The notes beneath the pieces are model-generated. The model was given only the letters and a program-made list of their open reading frames with translations. It did not search any database and had not been told where the DNA came from. DNA of 64,000 bases from Geobacteraceae bacterium (GTDB lineage Bacteria > Desulfobacterota > Desulfuromonadia > Geobacterales > Geobacteraceae): NCBI GenBank assembly GCA_029975275.1, contig JARKPN010000140.1, positions 56,908 to 120,907 on the forward strand, read 5' to 3'. This document shows positions 25,043-33,391 of the stretch, one piece after another (within the stretch, counting starts at the first letter, position 1; each line of letters starts with the position of its first letter). Both the position numbers and the translations under genes were made by a program.

Positions 25043-26797
25043 ATGGCGGCCATGGAAGCTCTGCATCCGGATAAAGTAGCCCGCATCGCCACACGCATCT
25101 ACAACGAAGTTCCGCAGAGGGACCTTTCTTCCGCCCGGTCCGTGGATTCGCTCGGGATTGCGCGGGAGCTGCTCGCCCGCGCCCGCGAGGATTCTGCGGC
25201 GGCAACCCCGCATGCGCCGGACCCGGCCGAGACGTTGCGCGATGAAGCGGGAGAGAACGTTGCATTGGAACATATCAACCGGGTTTTCGAATCGTTGAAG
25301 GAGCATCCGTCATCCGGGGGCCGGTTACACCACAGCGGGCACATACCGCTGGAGACCCTGCCGCTGGGGGGCGCCGCCCCCCTCGGCCATCACGCCGACA
25401 ACCTGGTGCGGCAGCAGACCTATAAGGACACGCCGGAAAAGTACAGCGGCCTGAAGGGGTTTGTCGAACGAATACAGTCCTGCGGGCGCTCCTCCACCGG
25501 GACCACCGGCGTCGGGACCGACATCCCCGACCCGTTTTCCTTTCTGTTGCGGTCCAGCCTGCCGGAGAAGGGCAAGCGCGATGCCCGGCCGGTCTTCAAT
25601 GTGGACGCCATCAGGCGGGATTTCCCGGTTCTGCAACAAAACGTCCACGGAAGGCAGTTGGTCTGGTTCGACAACGCCGCCACCACACAGAAGCCAAAGA
25701 GCGTCATCGACATACTCAGCCGGTACTATTCCCATGACAACTCGAACATCCACCGGGGCGCCCATACCCTGGCGGCCCGCTCCACCGACGCCTTCGAGGG
25801 GGCCCGGGACAAGGTCCGGGACTACCTGAACGCGGGTGACTCCTCGGAGATCGTCTTTGTCCGGGGCACCACCGAGGGGATCAACCTGGTGGCGCAGAGC
25901 TTCGGCAGGAAGTTCATCAACGCGGGAGACGAGATTGTCCTTTCAGAGCTGGAGCACCACGCCAACATCGTACCCTGGCAGATCGTCGCCAGGGAGCGGG
26001 GTGCCGTCCTCCGGGTAATCCCGGTCAACGACCGGGGAGAGGTCCGGCTGGACGAATACGAAAAACTGCTGGGACCCCGCACCCGACTGGTCGCCCTGAC
26101 CCATGCCAGCAACAGCCTTGGCACCGTGCTCCCCATCGAGGAGATGATCCACGCGGCCAGGCGCTACGGCGCCAGGGTGCTGATCGACGGCGCCCAGTCC
26201 GTGGCCCACTTTCCGGTGGACGTTCAGGCCCTGGATTGCGATTTCTTCGTCTTCTCGGGCCACAAGATCTTCGGTCCCACCGGCATCGGCGCGCTCTACG
26301 GCAGGAAAGAGCTGCTGGAAATCATGCCCCCCTGGCAGGGGGGCGGCAACATGATCCGTGACGTGACCTTCGAGGAAACCACGTACAACGACGTCCCCGC
26401 CAAGTTCGAGGCAGGCACCCCCAACATCGCAGACGCGGTCGGTCTCGGAGCGGCCCTGGACTACGTGAAAGCCATAGGCATTGCGAATATCGCCGCCCAC
26501 GAGCGCAGGCTGCTGGAGTATGCGACCGGCAAGCTGCTCGGGATAGACGGTCTGCGTCTCATAGGTACGGCGCGGGAGAAGGTGGCCGTGACATCGTTCG
26601 TATTGAGGGACAAGCCGGTGGACGAGGTGGGGCGCTATCTCGACCTCCACGGGATCGCGGTCCGGTCCGGACACCATTGCGCCCAGCCCTCGCTGCGGCG
26701 TTTCGGGCTCGAGGGAACGGTCCGCCCTTCGTTTTCCTTCTACAATACGTTCGACGAGATAGACCGGCTGGAGCGTGCCTTGAAGTCCATCCGCTGA
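25043..26797 (+). CDS. SufS-like cysteine desulfurase with encapsulin-targeting N-terminal extension
   Basis: A 584-residue protein. Residues ~190-584 are a SufS/CsdA-type desulfurase: FDNAATTQKP, the PLP lysine in FSGHKIFGPTG and the catalytic Cys546 in RSGHHCAQPSLRRFG. The first ~190 residues are low in order and rich in Gly, Pro and Ser, ending in GLKGFVERIQSCG and a DPFSFLL motif. This resembles the disordered cargo domain of desulfurases packed in Family 2 encapsulins (Synechococcus SrpI system, Acinetobacter sulfur-storing shells). It follows the shell gene by four bases. Expected role: release sulfane sulfur from cysteine inside the shell. Confidence 0.9.
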   Translation: MAAMEALHPDKVARIATRIYNEVPQRDLSSARSVDSLGIARELLARAREDSAAATPHAPDPAETLRDEAGENVALEHINRVFESLKEHPSSGGRLHHSGHIPLETLPLGGAAPLGHHADNLVRQQTYKDTPEKYSGLKGFVERIQSCGRSSTGTTGVGTDIPDPFSFLLRSSLPEKGKRDARPVFNVDAIRRDFPVLQQNVHGRQLVWFDNAATTQKPKSVIDILSRYYSHDNSNIHRGAHTLAARSTDAFEGARDKVRDYLNAGDSSEIVFVRGTTEGINLVAQSFGRKFINAGDEIVLSELEHHANIVPWQIVARERGAVLRVIPVNDRGEVRLDEYEKLLGPRTRLVALTHASNSLGTVLPIEEMIHAARRYGARVLIDGAQSVAHFPVDVQALDCDFFVFSGHKIFGPTGIGALYGRKELLEIMPPWQGGGNMIRDVTFEETTYNDVPAKFEAGTPNIADAVGLGAALDYVKAIGIANIAAHERRLLEYATGKLLGIDGLRLIGTAREKVAVTSFVLRDKPVDEVGRYLDLHGIAVRSGHHCAQPSLRRFGLEGTVRPSFSFYNTFDEIDRLERALKSIR

Positions 26798-26810
26798 CGG
26801 GAGATCAAAG

Positions 26811-27620
26811 ATGACCGAGCACAACCATAACGAACACGACGTACTCTGGCCCCGCCTTCGCGGCGAGGTGGTCAGCATGGCGGCGTCGGAACCGATGCTG
26901 GCCGGCTATCTGCACGACACGGTCCTCAAGCACCGCACCCTTGAGGCCGCGATCGCCTATTTCCTTGCCGGAAAGTTGGCGTCACCCTACCTGACGGCCC
27001 TTGCCTTCAAGGACATCATAACCGAAGCCCTTGAGTCATCCGGGTTCATACGCGAGGCGGTGCGCCGCGACCTGGAGGCCATCGTCGAACGTGACCCGGC
27101 GGCGCGCAGCCTGGCCCATCCGTTCCTTCACTACAAGGGGTTCCATGCGCTCCAGTCGTACCGGATCGCCAACTGGCTCTGGAACAACGGGAGGGCGCCG
27201 CTCGCGCTCTATATGCAGAACAGGATCTCCGAAGCCTTTGACGTGGACATCCATCCGGCCGCCCGCATCGGCAAGGGGATACTCATCGATCACGGCACCA
27301 GCGTGGTCATCGGCGAGACCGCGGTCGTGGGGGATAACGTCTCTCTGCTGCACGAAGTCACCCTGGGGGGCACCGGCAAGGAGTCCGGCAACCGGCACCC
27401 CAAGGTGGGGGACGGCGTGCTCATCGGTGCGGGGGCCAAGATCCTGGGAAACGTACGGATAGGCTCAGGCTCCAAGGTGGCGGCCGGCAGCGTGGTGCTC
27501 GACGAGGTCCCTCCCCATTCGACCGTGGCGGGGGTACCGGCCCGGGTGGTCGGCAGGCCGAGGGCGGCGTCTCCCGCGTTGCAGATGGATCAGACCTTCG
27601 AGCCGGACTACTACATATGA
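26811..27620 (+). CDS. cysE: Serine O-acetyltransferase
   Basis: A 269-residue CysE. The helical N-terminal SATase domain is followed by the left-handed beta-helix with hexapeptide repeats (DIHPAARIGKGILIDHGTSVVIGETAVVGDNVSLLHEVTLGG). The catalytic His/Asp sit in the DH of ILIDHG and the following helix coil. The chain ends in FEPDYYI; a C-terminal isoleucine is what docks into the CysK active site in the cysteine synthase complex. It follows the desulfurase by 13 bases, with GGGAG upstream. It makes O-acetylserine for the adjacent CysK. Confidence 0.95.
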   Translation: MTEHNHNEHDVLWPRLRGEVVSMAASEPMLAGYLHDTVLKHRTLEAAIAYFLAGKLASPYLTALAFKDIITEALESSGFIREAVRRDLEAIVERDPAARSLAHPFLHYKGFHALQSYRIANWLWNNGRAPLALYMQNRISEAFDVDIHPAARIGKGILIDHGTSVVIGETAVVGDNVSLLHEVTLGGTGKESGNRHPKVGDGVLIGAGAKILGNVRIGSGSKVAAGSVVLDEVPPHSTVAGVPARVVGRPRAASPALQMDQTFEPDYYI

Positions 27621-27710
27621 GATTCCTCTCCTCCGCTGGTGGGCGCAAACTGTTCGGCGGCGCTCACCAGCTTCTGGCCGACGACCTGGGGTATTTATAG
27701 GAGAACATGA

Positions 27711-28178
27711 ATGAGACTTTCAACCAAGAGCCGCTATGGAGTTCGGGCACTGTTTGACATGGCTTATACCTCCGGAACCCTGCCGGTCCAGATCAAGGAT
27801 ATTTCCCGGCGTCAGGAGATATCTCCGCGTTACCTGGAACAGATATTCCAGAGCCTCAAGAAGGCAGGTCTGCTGAAAAGCAGAAGGGGGCCTCAGGGTG
27901 GGTACTACCTCGCCAGGTCGCCTGAGCTGATAACCATCAGGGAGATACTTGAGGCGGCGGAAGGAGATGTGCTGCTGGTTGACTGTCTGGATGAGAGAAA
28001 AGGGAAGAAAAGCCCATGCAAATTCGACGGCGGCTGCGTGACGCAGACGGTCTGGTCGGAAGCGGCCGAAAGGCTCAACGGATATCTCTCCGAGACGACC
28101 CTCAAAACCCTGTGCGAGAGGGCTAATGCCATGGGAATCAAAAAAGAAACCGATTACAGGTTTACTTATTATATCTGA
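27711..28178 (+). CDS. Rrf2 family regulator (IscR/CymR-like)
   Basis: A 155-residue winged-helix protein beginning MRLSTKSRYGVRALFDMAY, with recognition helix ISPRYLEQIFQSLKKAGLL and wing SRRGPQGGYYLA. Cys92, Cys103 and Cys109 could ligate an Fe-S cluster as in IscR. CymR, the Bacillus member, controls cysteine metabolism with CysK as partner. At the end of an encapsulin-desulfurase-CysE-CysK set, the simplest role is sulfur- or Fe-S-responsive control of that set (inference). TAGGAGAAC precedes the ATG. I found no TCTA-N9-TAGA palindrome near it, so its site is different from that of the 11.5-kb paralog. Confidence 0.9.
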   Translation: MRLSTKSRYGVRALFDMAYTSGTLPVQIKDISRRQEISPRYLEQIFQSLKKAGLLKSRRGPQGGYYLARSPELITIREILEAAEGDVLLVDCLDERKGKKSPCKFDGGCVTQTVWSEAAERLNGYLSETTLKTLCERANAMGIKKETDYRFTYYI

Positions 28179-28336
28179 ATCAGGCGTTCCTCAGTGGTTC
28201 CCTGTTTCCCGCATCTCTCAAGGATTGGTGGTCGAAGCGGCAGGAAAGAGGGTTTTTCCAATCTTTGAATTCTGAATCATCACCACAAACATAAGGATTC
28301 CGGCAGTTTTAGGAGCTTTTTAATGTTTGTGTCCAA

Positions 28337-28370
28337 CCTTCCTCGTCACGTTTTTTCAACAGCCTGCTGA
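28337..28370. repeat. End of dispersed repeat, overlapping the proC terminus
   Basis: CCTTCCTCGTCACG followed by TTTTTTCAACAGCCTGCTGA matches the right end of the repeat at 6546-6578. On the minus strand it encodes the last residues (QQAVEKT) and stop codon of proC, so an inserted repeat appears to have replaced the original gene end. Confidence 0.65.
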
Positions 28371-29179
28371 GCCTTCCCGAGTTCCGTGGAACGGACGGTA
28401 GCTGCCTCGACCGCGCCCATGACCGTGCCGCGGAATCCCCCTTGTTCGAGAACCTGGAGTCCCGCGATGGTTGTCCCTCCGGGGGAGGTCACCTTTTCCT
28501 TCAGCAGGGCCGGGTGTTCGCGGGTATCAAGCACCAGTTTGGCTGAGCCGTAGACGGTCTGTACCGCCAGCCGTGTGGCGACGTCCCTCGGCAGGCCGTT
28601 TTTCACCCCGGCATCGGACAGCGTCTCGATAAAGGTGAAGACGTAAGCGGGGCCGCTGCCGGAGAGGCCGGTCACTGCGTCCAGGAGTTTTTCCTCTACG
28701 GTGCACGCCGTACCGAGGAGGTTGAAGATGCTGAGGGCAAGTGAAACGTCGTTTGAGGTGGCGTTTGTTCCGGGGGATACGGCAGAGGCGGCCGCGAGGA
28801 CCAGCGCGGGGGTGTTGGGCATTACCCTGATGACCCGTACGCCTTTGGGAAGTGCGGCTTCGATGGTGTTGGTCTTGACCCCGGCCATTATGGAAATGAA
28901 CAGCTTGCCGGCCGCGACTTCCACGGCAATCGCACGCAAGGCATTCAGGCTGACCTGGGGTTTCACCGCGAGTATAATGACTTCTCCGAAGGAGACGGCA
29001 CAGGAATTGTCTTCCGTCGTCCCTATCCCGTAGGTCGAGGACAGGTATATCCTCCGCTCTTCCACAGGCTCCGCAACGGTAATGTTTTCCGGGGGTACGG
29101 CACCTGCCAGAAGGCCCTTGATAATTGCCTCGGCCATGTTTCCGCCGCCGATACAGCCGATTTTAGTTTCCGTCAGCAT
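28346..29179 (-). CDS. proC: Pyrroline-5-carboxylate reductase
   Basis: A 277-residue NAD(P)H-dependent reductase for the last step of proline synthesis. It begins KIGCIGGGNMAEAIIKGLL (Rossmann GxGxxA/M), with ILAVKPQVSL, VIRVMPNTPALVLAAASAVSPG, and ends with LSGSGPAYVFTFIETLSDAGVKNGL and KVTSPGGTTIAGLQVLE. The ATG follows GGAGAGGGATAAT; an upstream in-frame extension lacks family residues. The final seven codons and stop come from a dispersed repeat. Confidence 0.95.
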   Translation of the reverse strand: MLTETKIGCIGGGNMAEAIIKGLLAGAVPPENITVAEPVEERRIYLSSTYGIGTTEDNSCAVSFGEVIILAVKPQVSLNALRAIAVEVAAGKLFISIMAGVKTNTIEAALPKGVRVIRVMPNTPALVLAAASAVSPGTNATSNDVSLALSIFNLLGTACTVEEKLLDAVTGLSGSGPAYVFTFIETLSDAGVKNGLPRDVATRLAVQTVYGSAKLVLDTREHPALLKEKVTSPGGTTIAGLQVLEQGGFRGTVMGAVEAATVRSTELGKAQQAVEKT

Positions 29180-29308
29180 ATTATCCCTCTCCTTGTTTAC
29201 CATCCGAATATAAAAGACAATGAAATTCCCTGTCCTGAAGTTGGGCATTGTAGCACAACGGGAAGAGAGGGGCAAAAAAATGCTCCCGGCGACCCGGCCG
29301 GACGACAG

Positions 29309-30415
29309 CTACGTTGTTCCTTTCAGCCTCGATGCCATCCGATGCGCGACGATTCCGGCCATGAATCCGAAGGCCATGTTTGTGGCAAGGGAAACCGCCA
29401 AGGTAATTCCAAGTGAAGCCATGTCACGTTTCCCCCGTACGTCCCTGGCGAATTTCATCAGTTCGAGGCTTACCAGTATCAGCATGGCCCCGGTGACTGC
29501 CCTGGGAAAGGAACCGAACAGAGCGGCGACGGACGATGAAAAGAAGAGGCCCAGGGATATTTCGATGAGCCCCTCGATAATCTTGCTTCCGCCGGTCCGA
29601 GCGCCGAAATAGTATTGTCCGGCCAGTCCGCCCGCCCCGTGGCACATGGGCATTCCACCGAAGAAAGGCGCGGTCAGGTTCATGAGCCCCTGGCTGAGAG
29701 AAAGCCTTCTGGGCGTGACGCTTCTATCCGGCCAGTAGGCGGAGATCAGGCAGGAGGTGGCAATGGTGGCGTTGGTGACTGTGAGCGGGATCTGGGCGAA
29801 ACCCGCCAGGAGCAGGCTGTCCCAGATCTCGTGAAGACTGAATACCGTGAGAGGCGGGAGGCTGAATCCGGGACTGTCGATTACGCCCAGTTGGCCCTTC
29901 AGGGCCATGACGACAATACCCATCGCCACGAGGACCACGGCTGCCGGTGCGCGTCGGTTGCTGCGGAGACCGAATCCGGCCAGGACGGCAATAGCGCCCA
30001 GGATCCAGGAGGAGGAGAGCATCTTGAATGCCTCCACGGCGATAAGGATCCCAAGGGTGACCTGTATGCCGCGCACGACCGGCTCCGGGGTCACCCTGGC
30101 GACCCAGGCAGCCGCTCCGGTAGCGGCGAATACGAGCCATACGACACCCATCGAGAACCCTGCTGCATAGACCATGGAAGGTGCCCACTTTTGGGCAATC
30201 GCCGCAGCCGCGATAACTTTCATCGGTTCAATGGGTATGGGGAGACGATAGAGGATGCCCGTCGCGATGTTGGCAAGTCCCATCATGACGAGGAGTCCTG
30301 CCGGAGAGAGCCCGCATACCACGAAGTACCCGACGGCAAGGGGCAGGAATGTGCCCAAGTTGCCGAACGAGCCTGAAATTTCACGGATATTGAAGTCAAA
30401 AGAACCTATTTTCAT
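29309..30415 (-). CDS. MOT1-type molybdate (or sulfate) transporter
   Basis: A 368-residue inner-membrane protein with about ten hydrophobic segments. It begins FDFNIREISGSFGNLGTFLPL, and LPIPIEPMKVIAAAAI and GGMPMCHGAGGLAGQYYFGAR are the two motifs (P-x-Q/E-P-M-K and P-x-C-H-G-x-G-G-L-A) of the MOT1 molybdate transporter branch of SulP. A 24-bp ModE-like box lies 267 bases upstream and the molybdenum gene block follows on the other strand, so molybdate is the likely cargo. Confidence 0.85.
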   Translation of the reverse strand: MKIGSFDFNIREISGSFGNLGTFLPLAVGYFVVCGLSPAGLLVMMGLANIATGILYRLPIPIEPMKVIAAAAIAQKWAPSMVYAAGFSMGVVWLVFAATGAAAWVARVTPEPVVRGIQVTLGILIAVEAFKMLSSSWILGAIAVLAGFGLRSNRRAPAAVVLVAMGIVVMALKGQLGVIDSPGFSLPPLTVFSLHEIWDSLLLAGFAQIPLTVTNATIATSCLISAYWPDRSVTPRRLSLSQGLMNLTAPFFGGMPMCHGAGGLAGQYYFGARTGGSKIIEGLIEISLGLFFSSSVAALFGSFPRAVTGAMLILVSLELMKFARDVRGKRDMASLGITLAVSLATNMAFGFMAGIVAHRMASRLKGTT

Positions 30416-30681
30416 TTACGCTCTTTCGTCATGGAGAAAATGAATGGACTGCCTGACGGCATGGATCCTGGAGACCTGTCTGGATGGCAATACATATGCA
30501 AGGGGCGCACGGAAAATCGGGGCAATTCCTGGCGGGTAACCGGTGCCGGTTTCGGCTCGCTTATGCCAGTAACATTTTTTGTTTTATCATCTGGAAAGTG
30601 TCGACATGTACTGTAGCAGCATTCCGGGGGATTTCAGATGAAAAAATTTTAGATTCGAGCCGGGAAAAATGTCTTGCACTC

Positions 30682-30705
30682 CGTTATCTAATATTATATA
30701 TAACG
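30682..30705. promoter_or_regulatory. ModE-like operator (site 1)
   Basis: CGTTATCTA-N6-TATATAACG, 24 bases, fits the E. coli ModE pattern CGTTATATA-N6-TAnATAACG. It lies between the molybdate permease (minus strand) and the plus-strand genes. The surrounding region 30416-30808 contains no other recognisable element. Confidence 0.65.
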
Positions 30706-30808
30706 AAAAGACAGGCCATAAACGAGTAGATCGCCTGAGGCCTGAAATCGTATATCACAAAAGCAGTGTAAATTTATATCATAATTTTACCGTTTACCGA
30801 GAGTCCAA

Positions 30809-30982
30809 ATGCGAAGGCAAGTCGTTACGGATATCAGGGTGCCGAACTCGATCTGGAAGAAAAAGGTTTCCGACACCCTGTATGAGTTGAACATAATTCC
30901 GGGTAACTTTTCCGGTAAAGTGGTTATTTCCTTTAAGGATGGCGGAATTAGCTATATAGAGAAAACCGAAACGTTGAAATAA
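30809..30982 (+). CDS. Possible 57-residue orphan protein
   Basis: A frame of 57 codons beginning MRRQVVTDIRVPNSIWKKKV and ending in KDGGISYIEKTETLK. The alternating polar/hydrophobic pattern suggests a small beta-rich domain. There is no convincing ribosome site, which lowers confidence. I do not recognise a family. It lies between a ModE-like box and RNA element A. Confidence 0.4.
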   Translation: MRRQVVTDIRVPNSIWKKKVSDTLYELNIIPGNFSGKVVISFKDGGISYIEKTETLK

Positions 30983-31053
30983 ACCGGCCTTGACGGAACC
31001 TCCCACCTTGATCTCGTCACATGGTGTTCTGATTTCAGACTGCAATCAATAAT

Positions 31054-31137
31054 GCGCCTATTTCGTCCTCTGCCATGGGCAGACCCAACGAAACCCGCAT
31101 AATCCCGAAATGTTTCTACTGTATTGTGCGGGTTTTT
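31054..31137 (+). ncRNA. Structured RNA element A, with terminator (pair of 36221-36303)
   Basis: After GCGCCTA, TTTCGT (31061-31066) pairs with ACGAAA (31088-31093). Inside, TCTGCC (31069-31074) pairs with GGCAGA (31078-31083). CCCGCA (31094-31099) then pairs with TGCGGG (31127-31132), followed by five T. The same plan recurs at 36.2 kb with one compensatory pair change. The ATG of a zinc-ribbon gene is ~78 bases beyond the terminator. It behaves like a cis-regulatory RNA; I do not match it to a named class with confidence. Confidence 0.65.
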
Positions 31138-31214
31138 CGTTGATATATTTGTTTTATGTTTAAAATTTACAGATGGACCAATTTAAGATGTATGACTTTA
31201 AAAGGGGAAAATTT

Positions 31215-31385
31215 ATGTCGATAGAAAAATGTGCTACTTGTGGCAAAGAAATTGATACCGAATACTACCTGAATAAAAAATGCTCCAAATGCGGTTCATG
31301 GTTCTGCTTCCTCCACCTTGGCCAATACAAGTTTCAATGCGTAAACTGTCTGACTTATACTCTCAGCAACATTTATGGAAATTAA
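31215..31385 (+). CDS. Small zinc-ribbon-like protein
   Basis: A 56-residue protein (MSIEKCATCGKEIDTEYYLN...) with three C-x-x-C knuckles (CATC, CSKC, CVNC) plus an extra Cys/His in WFCFLHLG, enough for one or two zinc or Fe-S sites. AAGGGGAAAATTT precedes this ATG; an earlier in-frame ATG has no ribosome site. It is the only gene directly behind RNA element A. The function is unknown. Confidence 0.65.
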   Translation: MSIEKCATCGKEIDTEYYLNKKCSKCGSWFCFLHLGQYKFQCVNCLTYTLSNIYGN

Positions 31386-31532
31386 ACAGTAGATAACAGA
31401 TGTTATGTTGGTACAACCGTGTTGTCCATCTGAACCTGCCGATACTGCGATGCGTAAGGCATTCTTTATTGTTTATTAGATTAATGCGATATGCTCGTTT
31501 GCCGTGGTAATACCTGAGAACAGGAGGCATAT

Positions 31533-32114
31533 ATGGATAAAATCGGAAATATAATCAGGCGCCGCAGGAGTTGCCGGGCTTATACCGACGAGTCAATCCC
31601 CCGCGAAAAATTGATCGAGCTGATCAATGATGCGGTGTGGGTTCCGAGTGGGTCCAATAATCAGCCTTGGAGGTTTGTCATCATAACCGACAGGGCCCTG
31701 ATGAAGCGCTATTCGGATTCCGCCAAGAGCGACTGGTTGCAGCGGCTGGATGAGGCGCCTCATATGCGGCAGTATGAACAGGCCATAAAGAACCCAGAGT
31801 ACAACATATTCTATAATGCGCCTGCCCTCATCATCGTATACGGGAACACCGAATCATACTGGCGAGTCTATGACTGCAGCATGGTCGCCTACAATCTGCA
31901 TCTCCTGGCAGAGGAGGCGGGACTTGGGGCCTGCTGGATAGGTTTCGCCCACAACATTTTTTCGCGCGATGAGGTTAAAGCCGAATTCGGCGTGCCTGGA
32001 GAATATGAACTGGTGGCGCCGGTGATACTGGGCCATCCCGCCGCAGGTCATGGCGGGGGCTCGGGCGTGCCCCGCAAACCTTTTGTCGCAGAATTTTACG
32101 ACGGCGGACAGTAG
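31533..32114 (+). CDS. Nitroreductase family protein
   Basis: A 193-residue FMN-binding protein. It starts IGNIIRRRRSCRAYTDESIPREKL, with WVPSGSNNQPWRFVII and the later EEAGLGACWIGF that contacts FMN. Members reduce nitro groups, quinones, flavins or enones. It is followed, 23 bases on, by DsrC and the DsrMK-like genes, so it may share electrons or a thiol partner with them (inference). CAGGAGGCATAT precedes the ATG. Confidence 0.9.
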   Translation: MDKIGNIIRRRRSCRAYTDESIPREKLIELINDAVWVPSGSNNQPWRFVIITDRALMKRYSDSAKSDWLQRLDEAPHMRQYEQAIKNPEYNIFYNAPALIIVYGNTESYWRVYDCSMVAYNLHLLAEEAGLGACWIGFAHNIFSRDEVKAEFGVPGEYELVAPVILGHPAAGHGGGSGVPRKPFVAEFYDGGQ

Positions 32115-32137
32115 GCAGGAAAGGGGGTTGACGGTCC

Positions 32138-32455
32138 ATGCCCCAGCTCTGGGTCAACGGAAAAGAGATCGAGCTCAGCGAGGAAGGCTTCATGGTTCAT
32201 CCGGAACTATGGAGCGAGGACGTGGCAAGGGCGTTTGCCGAGGGGGAGCATATCGCGAAGTTGACGGACGATCACTGGAAAGTCATCTATTACGTGCGGG
32301 AATATTACCAGCGTTTCAGGATTGCCCCCATGATCCGCAAGCTCTGTAAGGATACCGGGCTTCAGCTCAAGGAAATCGAAAGCCTCTTCCCCTCCGGCCC
32401 GGCCAAGGGCGCTTGCAAACTCGCGGGACTCCCTAAACCTACCGGCTGCCTGTAA
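32138..32455 (+). CDS. dsrC: DsrC/TusE family sulfur-carrier protein
   Basis: A 105-residue DsrC-fold protein. The flexible C-terminal arm ends CKLAGLPKPTGCL, carrying both redox cysteines, Cys93 and Cys104, the same numbers as in Desulfovibrio DsrC; TusE-type relatives keep only the last one. So this should be a true DsrC able to form a Cys-Cys trisulfide or disulfide that DsrMK reduces. The next two genes encode DsrM- and DsrK-like proteins. No dsrAB is in the window, so the sulfur source is not sulfite reductase here unless it lies elsewhere. Confidence 0.92.
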   Translation: MPQLWVNGKEIELSEEGFMVHPELWSEDVARAFAEGEHIAKLTDDHWKVIYYVREYYQRFRIAPMIRKLCKDTGLQLKEIESLFPSGPAKGACKLAGLPKPTGCL

Positions 32456-32569
32456 AGCCATCAGGTGTGGAGGGAGCGAAGGGTAAGGGAATGAACGTCT
32501 TCAAGTGAATATGCAGGGTCCGCTTATCCATGGGTTTGCATACGACTCAGGTTTTGGAGAAGCTTAGAC

Positions 32570-33391
32570 ATGGGCATTATTTTAGGTATGGCGCTTCCCT
32601 ATGTGGCGTTCAGTGTTTTTGTCGTCGGAACGCTGCTCCGCATTGTCGGTTGGATGAGAATCCCCGTTCCCTTTCACCTGACCCTGTTTCCCGTGCCGGA
32701 AGACAAGGCAGGGAGCGTCCGGGAACTGGTCCTGGAGTTTGTCCTTTGTCGGAGCATCTACCGTGAGGACAGGCTGCTGTGGCTTTGGGTCTGGCTCTTT
32801 CACGTGTCTCTGCTCATGATCGTCTGCGGGCATGTACTGGGCATATACTTTCTGAGGCAACAGTTTACCCTGGTCGGTCTCAGCTCGGAGACGAGCCAAA
32901 CCCTTTCGGTCCTCCTCGGTGGCGTGGCCGGAGCCATGATGACGCTTTCCCTCGGCGCGCTCCTTTGCCGCAGGCTTTTTCGCCGTGAAGTACGTGGACT
33001 GTCAGAGCCGGATCACTACTTCGAACTGATATTGCTACTGGCGATATCGGTAACGGGAATAGCCATGTATCTCCCCGGGTTACATGCCGAACTGCCTGAA
33101 GTCCGTGCTTACATGGCAGGTCTTCTTCTGCTGGATCCCGTTCCTCTGCCGCGTAGTTCGCCATTTTTCGTCCACTTCCTGCTGGTGAATCTGCTGATGC
33201 TCTATTTTCCCTTTTCACGTCTGCTTCATTCGGCCGGATTCTTCGTCAACCGAGCGATGCTGGCCGAAGCTCCACCGGTCTACCCCACCCCGGACCGGAG
33301 CCGTCCCAGGTCGGACTTCTCTTCACGGAAAATCCATCCCGATATTCCTTGTCCCATGAACGTGGCGGACAAAGAGGCTGGCTCCAAATGA
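32570..33391 (+). CDS. DsrM/NarI-like membrane cytochrome b subunit
   Basis: A 273-residue protein with about five transmembrane helices and histidines in them (FHLTLF, LFHVSLLMIVCGHVLG, FVHFLLVNLLMLYF, LLHSAGFF) that fit b-heme ligation in the NarI/DsrM/HdrE family. It would take electrons from menaquinol and pass them to the Fe-S partner that overlaps its end (TGA/ATGA). The start ATG has only a weak ribosome site. With the upstream DsrC it forms a minimal DsrC-DsrMK unit. Confidence 0.82.
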   Translation: MGIILGMALPYVAFSVFVVGTLLRIVGWMRIPVPFHLTLFPVPEDKAGSVRELVLEFVLCRSIYREDRLLWLWVWLFHVSLLMIVCGHVLGIYFLRQQFTLVGLSSETSQTLSVLLGGVAGAMMTLSLGALLCRRLFRREVRGLSEPDHYFELILLLAISVTGIAMYLPGLHAELPEVRAYMAGLLLLDPVPLPRSSPFFVHFLLVNLLMLYFPFSRLLHSAGFFVNRAMLAEAPPVYPTPDRSRPRSDFSSRKIHPDIPCPMNVADKEAGSK

